Assembly (NCBI GenBank): GCA_019118745.1
Contig: DWYJ01000031.1
Span: forward strand, 1-54,207
Origin: Candidatus Desulfovibrio gallistercoris
GTDB taxonomy: Bacteria; Desulfobacterota; Desulfovibrionia; Desulfovibrionales; Desulfovibrionaceae
Direction of reading: 5' to 3'
Length of the DNA stretch: 54,207 nucleotides
Each line of letters begins with the position of its first letter. The first letter of the stretch is position 1. Shown one piece after another: positions 7,471 through 16,963 of this stretch. The translations under genes and the position numbers were made by a program. The notes under the pieces are model-generated. The model ran no database searches and was not told the DNA's origin. It saw nothing but the letters and a program-made list of their open reading frames with translations.

Positions 7471-9324
7471 TTAGGCCTGTTGGTCGTAGCCGATGACCTT
7501 TTCGTTGGTCATGTCGCCCTGGATGATCTTGCCGCCGCCGTAGCCGCGGTCGCCGGGGGGCAGGATGAACCACGGGGTCGCCCGTTCGTATTCCAGCGTG
7601 GGCAGGTCCGCCCCTTCCTTCCAGTAGGCAAGGGTGCGCACCAGCCAGTCCTTGTCGTTGCGTTCGGGGTAGTCTTCGCGGGCATGCGCGCCGCGGCTCT
7701 CCGTCCGCATGAGCGCGCCGTAGGCCGTGCAGAGCGCCAGCTTGATCATGCCGGGCACGCGCAGGGCCATGGACATTTCCGCATTGGGGCCGGGCTGGTT
7801 GCCTTCGAGGCGCATGTTCTTGCAGCGTTCCAGCAGTTCCTGGAGCTTGGCCACGCCGGCTTCCAGGTCCTTGCCGTTACGGAAGATGCCCACATGCTCC
7901 ATCATGATGTCCTGCATGGCGTTACGCAGCACGTAGCAGTTGTCGCCGCTGCCGCGCTTGAGCTGGTTGATGCGGTCCTGCACCTGCAGGGCCGCCTCGT
8001 TGGTGGCCTGCGTGGAGAAGGTCGTCTCGTAGCCCTGCAGGAACTCCACCAGCTTCTGACCGATGACGCGGCCGGACACCACGGTCTCGGCCAGCGAGTT
8101 GCCGCCCAGACGGTTGAAGCCGTGCATGTCCCAGCAGGCGGCTTCGCCAGCCGCGAACAGGCCCTTGAGGCCGTAGGCGTGGCCGTCCTTGTTGATGCGC
8201 ACGCCGCCCATGCTGTAGTGCTGGGTGGGACGCACGGGGATGAGCTGGTGCACGGGGTCCACGCCGAGGAAGTGGGTGGAGATGTCGTACACTTCGCGCA
8301 GGTTGGTCTTGATGTGCTTCTCGCCCAGATGGCGGATATCCAGCCAGAGGTGTTCGCCGTAGGGGCTGGGCACGCCGAAGCCCTTGCGCATGTGTTCGGT
8401 CATGCGGCGGGACACCACGTCGCGGGAGGCCAGTTCGGCCTTTTCCGGCTCGTAGTCGGGCATGAAGCGGTATTCGTTGACGTCCAGCAGGGTGCCGCCG
8501 TCGCCGCGGCAACCTTCGGTCACCAGGATGTCCGTGGGCACGGTGCCCGTGGGATGGAACTGCACGGCCTCCATGTTGCCCAGCGGCACCACGCCGGTGT
8601 TGAGGGCCGTGATCTGGCCGCCGCCGTCGCAGATGACGGCGTTGGTGGTGGCGCGGTAGATGCGGCCGTAACCGCCGGTGGCGATGAGGGTCGCCTTGGC
8701 CAGATAGGCCACCAGCTCGCCGGTGCGCAGGTCGCGGGCGATGCAGCCCATGCAGGTCTGGCCGTCATGGATGAGGGCCTCGGCCTGGGTGCGGTCGTGC
8801 ATGGTCACGCCCAGCTGGAGCAGGCGGTTGTCCAGGGTGAAGAGCACGGCGTGGCCGGTGCCGTCGGAGGTGTAGCAGGTACGCCATTTGGCCGTGCCGC
8901 CGAAGGCGCGGGAGTGGATGAGGCCCTCGTTCTCGGCCTTTTCCGTGGCCTGGAAGGGTTTGCCGCCCTTGTAGTAGGTGTGCTCGCCGGGCACGACGCG
9001 GCTCCACGGCACGCCGAGGAAGGCCATCTCGCGCATGGCGATGGGCGCGGTATTGGCGAAGATGCGCGCCACTTCCTGGTCACAGCCCCAGTCCGAGCCC
9101 TTGACCGTATCGTTGAAATGGATCTCCGGGCAGTCGCCGTCGCCCATGATGGAGTTGCCCAGAGCGGCCTGCATGCCGCCCATGGCGGCCGAGGAGTGGG
9201 AACGCTTGGGAGGCACGACGCTGAGGCAGATGACGCTGAAGCCGGCCTGCGCCGCCTCCACCGCCACGCGCTCGCCGGCAAGGCCGGCACCCATGCACAG
9301 AACGTCAGATTGATAGATCCGCAT
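7471..9324 (-). CDS. frdA: Fumarate reductase flavoprotein subunit
   Basis: This 617-residue catalytic subunit reduces fumarate to succinate (or the reverse) at the cytoplasmic face of the membrane. The FAD-linking His43 lies in RSHSSAAMGG. The active-site segment EAVQFHPTG has His257, and the C-terminal RTESRGAHAREDYPERND motif is present. Its length is typical of the Wolinella/Desulfovibrio type. It lies between the five-helix cytochrome gene (9 nt upstream) and frdB. Direction cannot be decided from sequence. In Desulfovibrio-type fumarate dismutation both directions are used. Confidence 0.96.
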   Translation of the reverse strand: MRIYQSDVLCMGAGLAGERVAVEAAQAGFSVICLSVVPPKRSHSSAAMGGMQAALGNSIMGDGDCPEIHFNDTVKGSDWGCDQEVARIFANTAPIAMREMAFLGVPWSRVVPGEHTYYKGGKPFQATEKAENEGLIHSRAFGGTAKWRTCYTSDGTGHAVLFTLDNRLLQLGVTMHDRTQAEALIHDGQTCMGCIARDLRTGELVAYLAKATLIATGGYGRIYRATTNAVICDGGGQITALNTGVVPLGNMEAVQFHPTGTVPTDILVTEGCRGDGGTLLDVNEYRFMPDYEPEKAELASRDVVSRRMTEHMRKGFGVPSPYGEHLWLDIRHLGEKHIKTNLREVYDISTHFLGVDPVHQLIPVRPTQHYSMGGVRINKDGHAYGLKGLFAAGEAACWDMHGFNRLGGNSLAETVVSGRVIGQKLVEFLQGYETTFSTQATNEAALQVQDRINQLKRGSGDNCYVLRNAMQDIMMEHVGIFRNGKDLEAGVAKLQELLERCKNMRLEGNQPGPNAEMSMALRVPGMIKLALCTAYGALMRTESRGAHAREDYPERNDKDWLVRTLAYWKEGADLPTLEYERATPWFILPPGDRGYGGGKIIQGDMTNEKVIGYDQQA

Positions 9325-9333
9325 AATACCCCC

Positions 9334-9963
9334 CTATCCGTGGAACCAGACGCGCGTCATGGCCAGAAAGCCCAGCACGAGATAACAGGCCATGACGATC
9401 CAGATGCGCTTGCGCCAGACCTGACGGGTCGCGCGCGTGCAGTAGCCGTACTTGGCCGCCAGACGATAGATGCCGATGCCCGTATGCAGCACCACGCAGG
9501 GCAGGAAGATCACGTAGAAGGGCAGCCAGCCGGAGGTCATGCGCTCCGCGCTGCGGCTCACCGAGATGGGCAGGTCGATCATCACCGTATAGACGTGGAA
9601 GAACACGCCCAGCAGGATGACGATGGCCGTGAAGACCTGCACCAGCCAGAGACAGGTGTCCGGCTCGCGCAGGGTGCGGCTGTGCTTGACGAAAATGCCC
9701 AGCTCATCGGCGCGGAAGGGCATCTTGCGCGCGGCGATATAAAAGTGAAACACCACCAGCAGCACGATGATGGGGGCAGAGATGTGCGCCACATAGGTCG
9801 CTTCCAGCAGCCAGGCGATGCCGTTGGTCAGCGAGGCGCTCAGCACCACGGTGCCTTCGAGCAGCAAATGCACGCAGACGAAGAGCGCCAGCAGTGCTCC
9901 CGACGCGGCTTGCCAGAAATCCAGGCGGTTGCGCCGGGCATCCGGTACGTTACGATCCGTCAT
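9334..9963 (-). CDS. frdC: Fumarate reductase cytochrome b subunit
   Basis: This 209-residue membrane anchor has five predicted helices (about 18-42, 60-80, 107-128, 150-170 and 187-205) and several in-membrane histidines (FVCVHLLLEG, VAHISAP, VVFHFYIA, GVFFHVYTV, VVLHTGIGIY). This fits the diheme quinone-reactive cytochrome of Wolinella-type enzymes. It takes electrons from menaquinol. The start has GAGGAG 5 nt upstream. It follows the fumarase genes and directly precedes frdA. Confidence 0.93.
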   Translation of the reverse strand: MTDRNVPDARRNRLDFWQAASGALLALFVCVHLLLEGTVVLSASLTNGIAWLLEATYVAHISAPIIVLLVVFHFYIAARKMPFRADELGIFVKHSRTLREPDTCLWLVQVFTAIVILLGVFFHVYTVMIDLPISVSRSAERMTSGWLPFYVIFLPCVVLHTGIGIYRLAAKYGYCTRATRQVWRKRIWIVMACYLVLGFLAMTRVWFHG

Positions 9964-10022
9964 GTCAACTCCTCTTGTTCAAGATGCTTGCCCCGCCCCA
10001 GCGGCGAGGCGCTCCACAGGCC

Positions 10023-10583
10023 CTACAGCTCTCTGTAGGGGGCCTGTCCTGTTTCATAATAGTTGTTGCCCGTGCTGTCGATAACCACGATGGCCGGAAA
10101 GTCCTCCACCTCCAGCGCGGCCACGGCTTCCGGGCCCAGGTCAGCATAGGCCAGCACCTCGTACTTGCGGATGCTGCGGGCGATGAGCGCCCCGGCCCCG
10201 CCCACGGCCGCCAGGTACGGCACGCCGTGGGCCTTCATGGCTTCCACCACTTCCGGCTTGCGGTAGCCCTTGCCGATCATGCCGCGCAGCCCCTGCTCGA
10301 TGAGCGTGGGGGTGTAGGCGTCCATGCGGCCGGAGGTCGTGGGCCCGGCGGAGCCGATGACATGTCCCGGACTGGCCGGGCTGGGCCCCACATAGTAGAC
10401 CACCTGCCCCCGCAGATCCACAGGCAGCTCCTCGCCGCGGGCCAGCGCTTCGATGAGGCGCTTGTGGGCCGCGTCGCGGGCCGCGAGGATGGTCCCGGAG
10501 ATGAGCACCCTGTCCCCGGCCCGCAGGGAGCGGGCCGTCGCTTCGTCGAAGGGCGCGTGGATACGCTTGACGTCGTCACTCAT
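10023..10583 (-). CDS. fumB: Class I fumarase, beta subunit
   Basis: This 186-residue protein is the C-terminal (beta) domain of two-subunit iron-sulfur fumarase, which interconverts malate and fumarate. The family signature SAGPTTSGRMDAYTP is present, as is KGYRKPEVVEAMKAHGVPYLAAVGGAGALI. The ATG at 10583 has GGAGG upstream, and the domain begins MSDDVKRIHAP. It lies 10 nt after the alpha subunit gene. The symbol follows common use for the beta subunit and does not mean the E. coli FumB isozyme. Confidence 0.92.
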   Translation of the reverse strand: MSDDVKRIHAPFDEATARSLRAGDRVLISGTILAARDAAHKRLIEALARGEELPVDLRGQVVYYVGPSPASPGHVIGSAGPTTSGRMDAYTPTLIEQGLRGMIGKGYRKPEVVEAMKAHGVPYLAAVGGAGALIARSIRKYEVLAYADLGPEAVAALEVEDFPAIVVIDSTGNNYYETGQAPYREL

Positions 10584-10593
10584 GCGCGGCCTC

Positions 10594-11439
10594 CTAAAGC
10601 AGCACTTCGGCGTGTCGCGCCGCGTGACAGTTGATGTTGACCGCCACCGGCAGGGAGGCGATATGGGTCGGCGCCCATTCCACATGCACCTTGAGGGCCG
10701 TGGTGCGTCCGCCGAGCCCCTGCGGGCCGATGCCGGTCTTGTTGATGAGTTCCAGCAGCTCGTCCTCAAAGGCGGCATAGCGCGGGTCGGCATTGCGCGT
10801 GGCCAGATCGCGGGCGGCGGCGCGCTTGGCGCAGAGGGCCGCCAGCTCCATGGTGCCGCCCAGGCCCACGCCCACCACCATGGGCGGACAGGAATTGGGC
10901 CCGGCCGCCAGCACGGCGTCCAGCACCACCTTGCGCACGCCCTCGATGCCGTCGGCGGGCACGAGCATCTTCACCACGCTCTTGTTTTCCGAGCCCGCCC
11001 CCTTGGGCGCGAGGCGCAGGCGCAGGCCGTCGCCGGGCACCAGCCGCACGTGGAGCACGGCCGGGGTGTTGTCTCCGGTGTTCTTGCGCTCGAAAAGCGG
11101 TTCCGCCACGCTGGACTTGCGCAGATAGCCGTCCACATAGCCGCGGCGCACGCCTTCATTGACGGCTTCGGCAAAATCCCCGCCGATGATGTGCACGTCC
11201 TGCCCCACATCGGCAAAGACGACGGCCAGTCCTGTATCCTGACAAATGGGCACCGTCTCGTCGGCGGCGATATCCGCATTCTGCATGAGCTGGCCGAGGA
11301 TGTCCCGGCCCACCGGCGAGGGCTCGCTCTGCCGGCGTTCGGCAAAGGCGGCGCGCACGTCGGCAGGCAGACGGCAGCAGGCGTCCACGCACAGTTTGGC
11401 CACCGCGGCGCTGATGTCCTTGACGTGAATTTCCTTCAT
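10594..11439 (-). CDS. fumA: Class I fumarase, alpha subunit
   Basis: This 281-residue iron-sulfur hydratase subunit has the family motifs VPICQDTGLAVVF, AAGPNSCPPMVVGVG and GGTMELAALCAKRA; their cysteines ligate the [4Fe-4S] cluster. With the beta subunit it hydrates fumarate to malate. The oxygen-labile class I type fits an anaerobe. It sits between the dicarboxylate transporter and the beta subunit, linking malate import to the fumarate reductase. The same family includes tartrate dehydratase alpha subunits, but the frd context favours fumarase. Confidence 0.92.
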   Translation of the reverse strand: MKEIHVKDISAAVAKLCVDACCRLPADVRAAFAERRQSEPSPVGRDILGQLMQNADIAADETVPICQDTGLAVVFADVGQDVHIIGGDFAEAVNEGVRRGYVDGYLRKSSVAEPLFERKNTGDNTPAVLHVRLVPGDGLRLRLAPKGAGSENKSVVKMLVPADGIEGVRKVVLDAVLAAGPNSCPPMVVGVGLGGTMELAALCAKRAAARDLATRNADPRYAAFEDELLELINKTGIGPQGLGGRTTALKVHVEWAPTHIASLPVAVNINCHAARHAEVLL

Positions 11440-11485
11440 GATCCTGACCTCGTTCCTTTCAGGTATACGTTTTTTCCGTCAAAGA

Positions 11486-12838
11486 CTAGGGATTGAAGGG
11501 CCAGATCATGGGGATGAGCAGCCAGCACATGAGCAGCGCGATGACCTGCAGCGGCCAGCCGGCCTTGATGTAGTCCACGAACTTGTAGCCGCCCGGGCCA
11601 AGCACGATGGTGTTGGGCGGGGTGGCGATGGGCGTCAGGAAGCAGGACGAGGCGGCCATGGCGATGCCCATGACGATGGGCAGGGGCGAGATGCCGGAGG
11701 CCGAGGCAATGGGCAGGGCCAGCGGAGCCATGAGGGCCGCCGTGGCGGTGTTGGACATGAAGTTGGTCACGATGGCGGTCAGCGCGCAGCAGACGAGCAT
11801 GAGCACCCACGGATCGGAGACGCGGCTCACCACGGCATTGGCCACGATGGCGGCGGCGCCGGACTTGTCCATGGCCGCGGACATGGAGAGCATGCCGGCA
11901 AAGAGGAAGATGGTCGTCCAGTCCACGCTGCGGAAAGCTTCACGCATGGTCATGCAGCGGGTGATGACCATGAGGCAGGCGCCCAGCACGGCGGCGGAGG
12001 TCAGATCCATGACTTCGGAGGCCATCATGAAAACGACAAAGCCAAAGATTCCAATGCACAGCCACATCTTTTCCGTGCGCCGCTTTTCCACGGTCTGCTC
12101 CAGCGATTCGTCATCGAGGATGCGGCTGTCCGGCAGCAGGCGGTGGCCGATGAGGCCGAAATAGAGCAGGCCCGCAACGAGCAACGGGATGCCGATGAGG
12201 CCGAATTCGAAAAAGCCGAAGGGCTGCACGCCCATCTGGCCGAGCATGGAATTGATGATGCCGTTGGGCGGCGTGCCCACCAGCGTCACCGTACCGCCCA
12301 GCGAAGAGGCAAAGGCCACAGGCATGAGCAGCTTGCCCGGAGCGATTCGGGCGGACATGCAGATGCCAAGAACCATGGGAACGGCCACCACCGTGGTGCC
12401 GGTGTTGGAGAGCACCGTGGACAGCAGGCCGATGGCCGTCGCCACATAGACAAGCAGCCTGACCCGATTGCCCTTGGCGGCGCGCACGGCAAAGTTGCCC
12501 ACCTTGTCGGCAAAGCCCGTGATGAAGGTCGCTTCGCCCACGATAAACATGGCCATGAACAGCACCACCGTGGGGTCCCCGAAATAGCCGAACGCCGTCT
12601 TGGACGGGATGACGTTGCACATGGAGAGCGCCACCGGCACGAGCAGGGCCGTGATGGGCAGGGGCACCACTTCGGTGAAGAACATGACCGCGGCCACAAA
12701 GAGGATGCCGAGGGTGATGTAGGCCTTGGTGGGATCTTCCGGCAGTTTGATTTCCATGGACGGGGCCGCCAGACTGTCATGACAGGAAAGCAGCACGATT
12801 CCCACCAGTACAGCAGCCAGAACAAAAAGACGTTTCAT
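11486..12838 (-). CDS. SLC13/DASS-family dicarboxylate:sodium symporter
   Basis: The protein has 450 residues, about 11 membrane helices and an N-terminal signal-like segment. Two SNT motifs mark the family (LLSTVLSNTGTTVVAVP near residue 140 and FMSNTATAALMAP near residue 370), as do two re-entrant loops (TLVGTPPNGIINS, ITPIATPPNTI-like). These bind Na+ and a C4-dicarboxylate. Its position between malic enzyme and fumarase suggests malate, fumarate or succinate as substrate. A GAGGAG site precedes the ATG. Direction, import or exchange for succinate, cannot be seen. Confidence 0.88.
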   Translation of the reverse strand: MKRLFVLAAVLVGIVLLSCHDSLAAPSMEIKLPEDPTKAYITLGILFVAAVMFFTEVVPLPITALLVPVALSMCNVIPSKTAFGYFGDPTVVLFMAMFIVGEATFITGFADKVGNFAVRAAKGNRVRLLVYVATAIGLLSTVLSNTGTTVVAVPMVLGICMSARIAPGKLLMPVAFASSLGGTVTLVGTPPNGIINSMLGQMGVQPFGFFEFGLIGIPLLVAGLLYFGLIGHRLLPDSRILDDESLEQTVEKRRTEKMWLCIGIFGFVVFMMASEVMDLTSAAVLGACLMVITRCMTMREAFRSVDWTTIFLFAGMLSMSAAMDKSGAAAIVANAVVSRVSDPWVLMLVCCALTAIVTNFMSNTATAALMAPLALPIASASGISPLPIVMGIAMAASSCFLTPIATPPNTIVLGPGGYKFVDYIKAGWPLQVIALLMCWLLIPMIWPFNP

Positions 12839-12960
12839 GGGGGCTCCTCGCGGTTAACAGGTTGAAAACAGCCTGCCGTGGCCCGAAGACCACGGTTTCA
12901 TGCGCCATGAGGGGGCGATGCCGCCCCCCTCCTCGGAGGGGGACGGCCCGGCAGGGACGG

Positions 12961-14289
12961 CTACTTGCCGCCCTGCTCCGCCAGTTGCTTCACAAAGGGA
13001 CGGATGCGGGCGTGCGCCGCGTCGATGCGCTTCCTGAGCTGCTCGGCATAGGCCTTCATGTCCGCGATGGGACGGGTGGCCACGCCGCTGTCCATGGCGG
13101 CCTGGGCCACCGCCGGCGTCACCGTGGTCAGGATGCGGGGGTCAAGCGGCTTGGGGATCACGTAATCCCGCCCGTAGGAAAGTTCCTGCACGCCGTAGGC
13201 CGTAAGGATCTCCGCAAGCACGGGCTCCTTGGCCAGCGCGGCCAGAGCGCGCGCGGCGGCAAGCTTCATTTCCTCGTTGATGACGCGGGCGCCCACATCC
13301 AGGGCGCCGCGGAAGATGTAGGGGAAGCCGGAAACGTTGTTGATCTGGTTGGGATAGTCGGAGCGCCCGGTGCCCATGATGGCCGTGGGACAGGCGTCCT
13401 TGGCGTCTTCGTAGGTGATCTCGGGGTCGGGATTGGCCATGGCGAAGATGATGGGCGAATCGGCCATGGAGCGCACCATCTCCTTGCTCACCAGCCCCTT
13501 CTTGGACAGGCCGAGGAAGACGTCCGCGCCCTTGAGGCAGGCGGCGAGGTCGCCGCGGTTCTCCGCCTGGGCGAACTCTTCCTTGTACTGGTTGAGCCCG
13601 TCACGGCCCTTGTAGATGAGGCCGCGCGAGTCGAACATGCAGATATTTTCCCGTTTCACGCCCATGAGCACGTAAAAACGGGCGCAGGCGATGCCCGCCG
13701 CCCCGGCGCCCACCACCACGACCTTGAGGTCTTCCACCTTGCGGTTGGTGATCTCGCAGGCGTTGATGAGGGCCGCGCCGGAGATGATGGCCGTGCCGTG
13801 CTGGTCGTCGTGGAAGACGGGGATCTGCATGGCGGCCTTGAGCTTCTCTTCGATGTAGAAGCATTCCGGAGCCTTGATGTCCTCAAGGTTGATGCCGCCG
13901 AAGGTGGGCTCCAGGCACTTCACCACGTTGATGAGCTCGTCGCTGTCCGTGGTGGCCAGGTCGATGTCGTACACGTCCACGTCGGCAAAGTTCTTGAAGA
14001 GCACGCCCTTGCCTTCCATGACGGGCTTGCCGGCCAGCGGGCCGATGTTGCCCAGCCCGAGCACGGCCGTCCCGTTGCTGACCACGGCCACCAGATTGGC
14101 CCGGCCGGTATATTCGGCGGCGCAGTCGGGATTTTCCTTGATGGCAAGGCAGGCTTCCGCCACGCCCGGCGAATAGGCCAGCGAGAGATCCAGCTGATTT
14201 TCACAAGGCTTGGTCGGGATGACCTCAAGCTTACCGGGGCGCGGGGCCCGGTGGTACGCCAACGCATCTTCACGGGTGAACAGAGCCAT
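12961..14289 (-). CDS. Malic enzyme (NAD(P)-dependent, oxaloacetate-decarboxylating)
   Basis: This 442-residue enzyme converts malate to pyruvate, CO2 and NAD(P)H. Visible features are [12 protein letters not shown], the Tyr/Lys region [22 protein letters not shown], metal ligands in [10 protein letters not shown], and the Rossmann motif [10 protein letters not shown]. The length matches MaeB-type enzymes without the phosphotransacetylase domain. GAGGAG lies before the ATG. As first gene of the operon it supplies pyruvate and reducing power, while fumarase and fumarate reductase form the other arm of malate disproportionation. The 121-nt gap to the transporter gene holds GC-rich hairpins, possible mRNA-processing sites. 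Confidence 0.94.
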   Translation of the reverse strand: MALFTREDALAYHRAPRPGKLEVIPTKPCENQLDLSLAYSPGVAEACLAIKENPDCAAEYTGRANLVAVVSNGTAVLGLGNIGPLAGKPVMEGKGVLFKNFADVDVYDIDLATTDSDELINVVKCLEPTFGGINLEDIKAPECFYIEEKLKAAMQIPVFHDDQHGTAIISGAALINACEITNRKVEDLKVVVVGAGAAGIACARFYVLMGVKRENICMFDSRGLIYKGRDGLNQYKEEFAQAENRGDLAACLKGADVFLGLSKKGLVSKEMVRSMADSPIIFAMANPDPEITYEDAKDACPTAIMGTGRSDYPNQINNVSGFPYIFRGALDVGARVINEEMKLAAARALAALAKEPVLAEILTAYGVQELSYGRDYVIPKPLDPRILTTVTPAVAQAAMDSGVATRPIADMKAYAEQLRKRIDAAHARIRPFVKQLAEQGGK

Positions 14290-14395
14290 TCACGTTTCTC
14301 CTCAAAAATCCTCTTGAACTTGGCGGCCGGCCGGTCCAGCACCACCGGTCCGCCCCGCTGACGGGGGGAGCGAGCCCTTTGGCCAGGGTATTGCG

Positions 14396-14444
14396 AACCT
14401 ACGCCCGCCATATATATGTGTCAACGTAGTTTGATTACGCAAAC
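14396..14444 (-). promoter_or_regulatory. Promoter and upstream operator of the malate/fumarate operon
   Basis: On the minus strand TTGACA (complement of 14419-14424) is followed after 17 nt by TAGGTT (complement of 14396-14401), about 107 nt before the malic enzyme start. Just upstream of the -35 box lies the inverted repeat GTTTG-N6-CAAAC (14429-14444), a position typical for an activator. The binding protein is unknown. Confidence 0.45.
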
Positions 14445-14766
14445 ACCTTCTTTTGCTCATAAAATTTTATTCACAAATTTTTTGTTCCTCCAAAAAAGAT
14501 GATAATGCTTTTCAAAAAGATGCTGCATCAATCTATTACATGAAAATGGAATGATATGAGTGCAAAAAATACGCACACAACATATACATATTCGAACATA
14601 TGTTTGATTTTAAGATAAAAAAAACAAATTTTTCCATGCAATATATAGCTTAAAAAAATTATGCGAAAGAAGCTTTTCCCTTTTTCACAAATCATGGAGA
14701 CGCGCACTATGCGTTTTCTCCCAGCATGGCAGATGAAATTTTCTCTGAGAGAATTTTGTCCATTTT
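14445..14766. other. AT-rich divergent intergenic region with inverted repeat
   Basis: This stretch is strikingly AT-rich compared with the rest of the window and codes for nothing recognisable. It contains the inverted repeat AACATAT (14579-14585) / ATATGTT (14598-14604). It lies between the malate/fumarate operon and the divergent glycosyltransferase, and may bind a nucleoid protein or a regulator of either side. Confidence 0.4.
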
Positions 14767-14832
14767 ATGAGATATGTGTCACATGCCGCCCCATCCTTGC
14801 CCTTGCACCGGGCTTGCCGCTATGCTTTGCCC

Positions 14833-16470
14833 ATGAATATCCTGTACTACGGAAATTTCCTTGCCCACGGCCTGCGGGCCGCGGGGCATGATGTGCGCCC
14901 CATAGCCCTTGGGCCCGGCGTTTCCCTGCGTGAGAGCATGGCCCAGGTCTGCGGGCCTGACGGCTGGCGGCCCGACTGCCTCGTGCTGGAACTCTGGAGC
15001 CGTCTCGTCCTGCCGCCGGATCTTTCCTGCGCTCCGGTGCCGCTGGTGGGCTGGTGCATCGACGCCCCCATCAACATGTATTGGCTGGAGCCGCTCCTGC
15101 CGCTGTTCTCCCTGCTGTGCGTCGATCAGCAGACCGTGCTGCCCCGCCTGGAGGCGCTGGGACACGCGGCGCACTGGCTGCCGCTCTGCGCACGCCATGA
15201 CTGGTTCCGTCCGCCGCAGCCCGTGAAGGAGGGGCTGCTCTTCATCGGCACGCGCAACCAGATCCGCCGCAAACGGGCGAACGTCATCGCTCGTATACAG
15301 GAGCAGACGGAACTGACCTGTCTTGACGGCCTGTCCTTTGCCGAGGCGCAGGACAGGCTGGCCACGGCCGCCCTGAGCCTCAATGAGAACCTCTTTCCGG
15401 GCGTGACGCTGCGTATCTTCCAGTCCCTCGCGGCCGGCGCCCTCCCCTTCACCGAACGTCTTTCCCCCGGTCTGAGCGATCTGTTCAGCGAAGGCGAGCA
15501 CTATCTTGCCTATGCGCCGCACGACCTGCGGGAACAGCTGGCGTCAGCCTGCACCCATCCGCAGCGCTGCGCCGACATGGCGGCAGCGGGGCAGGCGCTT
15601 TGCCGCGAACGCCATGCGGATACGCAGCGGGCCGCCGAACTGCTTCGCCTGCTCCACGCGCCCGCCGTCAGCCTCATCCCGCCCGCCGAATTCCCCGACG
15701 ACCGACGCAGGCAGGCCGAATTGGGCGTCGCGCTGGCCGGGCATGCCCTGGCCATACGCTACGGCGGCAGCGTGGGGCCCTACGTGACGGCGCTTGCCCG
15801 CCTGGCGCAGGGAACGGATGCCGTCGCCGTCCGGGCGCAGATCCACCTTGGCCTGCGGCAGGCGCGCCGCGGCAAGGCCGTGGAAGCGCAACGGACGTTC
15901 ATGCGGGCCTGCGAACAGGCCCACCGGCTTGCCCCTTCTCCTTCAGACGCCGTTTCGCTGCGCGGCACTCCCCTCCTCCGGCTGGCGCAGCTGCATGAAA
16001 CCTGTCGCCACACCGCGGACTGTCGCCAGATCCTCGCCCTGCTCGACCGGACGGATGCCCGCGCGGCCGCGGCCCTTGCCCGGCCCGTGCCGGAAAACAT
16101 TCCCGCAGAGGAACGCCTGCCGTTGCAGCTGGCCTATTGCGCGCAGGCTCTGGGCCATCATGGCTACGCGGGCTTCCTGACCCCCAAGGGCTATATCCTG
16201 CCGGAAGGGGCTGCCGAACTGGCCCTGCTGGCCTGGGAACGCACCCCCTCCGAACCGGCGCTCTCCTTCCTTTTTGAGATCTTTGGCGCGCTGGGCATCG
16301 AGCTGGAGCTCTATCCCCTCCTGCTGGAGGCCCTGCCGCGCGGCCTGCTCGCGGATGCGCACATCCTGCACACGGCCCGTCTGGCCGAACAATGCTACGA
16401 CTTTGCCACGGCACGGCAGATCTCCGCTGCCTGGCGGAAGCGGCCGGAAGTAAGAAAACCTAAAAAATAA
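14833..16470 (+). CDS. CgeB-like glycosyltransferase with C-terminal helical extension
   Basis: The protein has 545 residues. The N-terminal half resembles CgeB/DUF3880-type glycosyltransferases: MNILYYGNFLAHGLRAAGHDV, then LLFIGTRNQIRRKRANVIARI, and the sugar-nucleotide-binding segment VTLRIFQSLAAGALPFTERL ... LFSEGEHYLAYA (about residues 195-235). Residues from about 290 on are alpha-helical and repeat-like, with no domain I recognise. The ATG at 14833 begins the family motif, but the upstream ribosome site is weak. It is monocistronic and precedes tRNA-Pro. A role in decorating a surface polymer or flagellin is likely but not shown. Confidence 0.78.
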   Translation: MNILYYGNFLAHGLRAAGHDVRPIALGPGVSLRESMAQVCGPDGWRPDCLVLELWSRLVLPPDLSCAPVPLVGWCIDAPINMYWLEPLLPLFSLLCVDQQTVLPRLEALGHAAHWLPLCARHDWFRPPQPVKEGLLFIGTRNQIRRKRANVIARIQEQTELTCLDGLSFAEAQDRLATAALSLNENLFPGVTLRIFQSLAAGALPFTERLSPGLSDLFSEGEHYLAYAPHDLREQLASACTHPQRCADMAAAGQALCRERHADTQRAAELLRLLHAPAVSLIPPAEFPDDRRRQAELGVALAGHALAIRYGGSVGPYVTALARLAQGTDAVAVRAQIHLGLRQARRGKAVEAQRTFMRACEQAHRLAPSPSDAVSLRGTPLLRLAQLHETCRHTADCRQILALLDRTDARAAAALARPVPENIPAEERLPLQLAYCAQALGHHGYAGFLTPKGYILPEGAAELALLAWERTPSEPALSFLFEIFGALGIELELYPLLLEALPRGLLADAHILHTARLAEQCYDFATARQISAAWRKRPEVRKPKK

Positions 16471-16519
16471 GCGTATTACAGAAAAAAACAAAAAAATTTG
16501 TCTGTCCCGAAAAAAAGTG

Positions 16520-16548
16520 TTGACCTTCCCGGCCATTTTGCGTAGTTA
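16520..16548 (+). promoter_or_regulatory. Sigma-70 promoter of tRNA-Pro
   Basis: TTGACC (16520-16525), a 17-nt spacer and TAGTTA (16543-16548) lie about 10 nt before the mature tRNA 5' end. Confidence 0.6.
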
Positions 16549-16558
16549 CTTCTCTCGT

Positions 16559-16635
16559 CGGGATGTAGCGCAGTCTGGGAGCGCACTTGAATGGGGTTCA
16601 AGGGGTCGAAGGTTCAAATCCTTTCATCCCGACCA
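16559..16635 (+). tRNA. tRNA-Pro (anticodon GGG)
   Basis: The cloverleaf is complete. The acceptor stem CGGGATG pairs with CATCCCG. The D arm GCGC/GCGC, the anticodon stem CTTGA/TCAAG with loop ATGGGGT (anticodon GGG), and the T arm GAAGG TTCAAAT CCTTT follow. The CCA end is encoded (16633-16635). It has its own promoter and terminator. tRNA genes often serve as island attachment sites, but no integrase or repeated 3' end is visible here. Confidence 0.95.
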
Positions 16636-16646
16636 GAAAGCCAGAG

Positions 16647-16680
16647 AAAAGGGACTTACGGAAACGTAAGTCCCTTTTTT
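16647..16680 (+). terminator. Rho-independent terminator of tRNA-Pro
   Basis: An AAAGGGACTTACG / CGTAAGTCCCTTT stem with a GAAA tetraloop is followed by six T residues, 12 nt past the tRNA. Confidence 0.92.
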
Positions 16681-16814
16681 GTCGTCTGTGCCCGCCAGCC
16701 CCTTCTTTCGCCGCGCTTCCCACCGGGGGCGGCGGACATGCGGCTCGCCGCCGTTTTCCCCGTTCTTCTTGCGTCTCCAGACCGCGCCCGCCCTTCACCC
16801 TTTTGGGGCGGCAT

Positions 16815-16963
16815 TCGAGCATTTTCCTTTTGCAACGCGCAGCGTTTCAACCCCTGCGGTCTGTCGTTTCGCGGGAAAGCGCGGTTTTTTCCGCTCATTC
16901 CCGGCCGGACGGCGCTGTGCCGCCGCCCCGCGTTTTGCCGTTTTTCAAGGGCAGGACGCTCTA
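16815..16963 (+). repeat. Palindromic element, subfamily 1, copy B
   Basis: The element runs from TCGAGCATTTTCC to GACGCTCTA and carries the three internal hairpins of the family with some mismatches. Its last three bases (CTA, 16961-16963) form the TAG stop codon of the minus-strand SDR gene. Confidence 0.8.

Noticed and set aside
6679..10038. 1119-codon open frame on the + strand
   Set aside because: It is antisense to the frdBAC genes, whose products have complete family motifs. Long shadow frames are common in GC-rich DNA, and it has low-complexity His/Ala/Gly composition.
16559..16960. Prophage or island attachment site at tRNA-Pro
   Set aside because: No integrase, excisionase or direct repeat of the tRNA 3' end was found.
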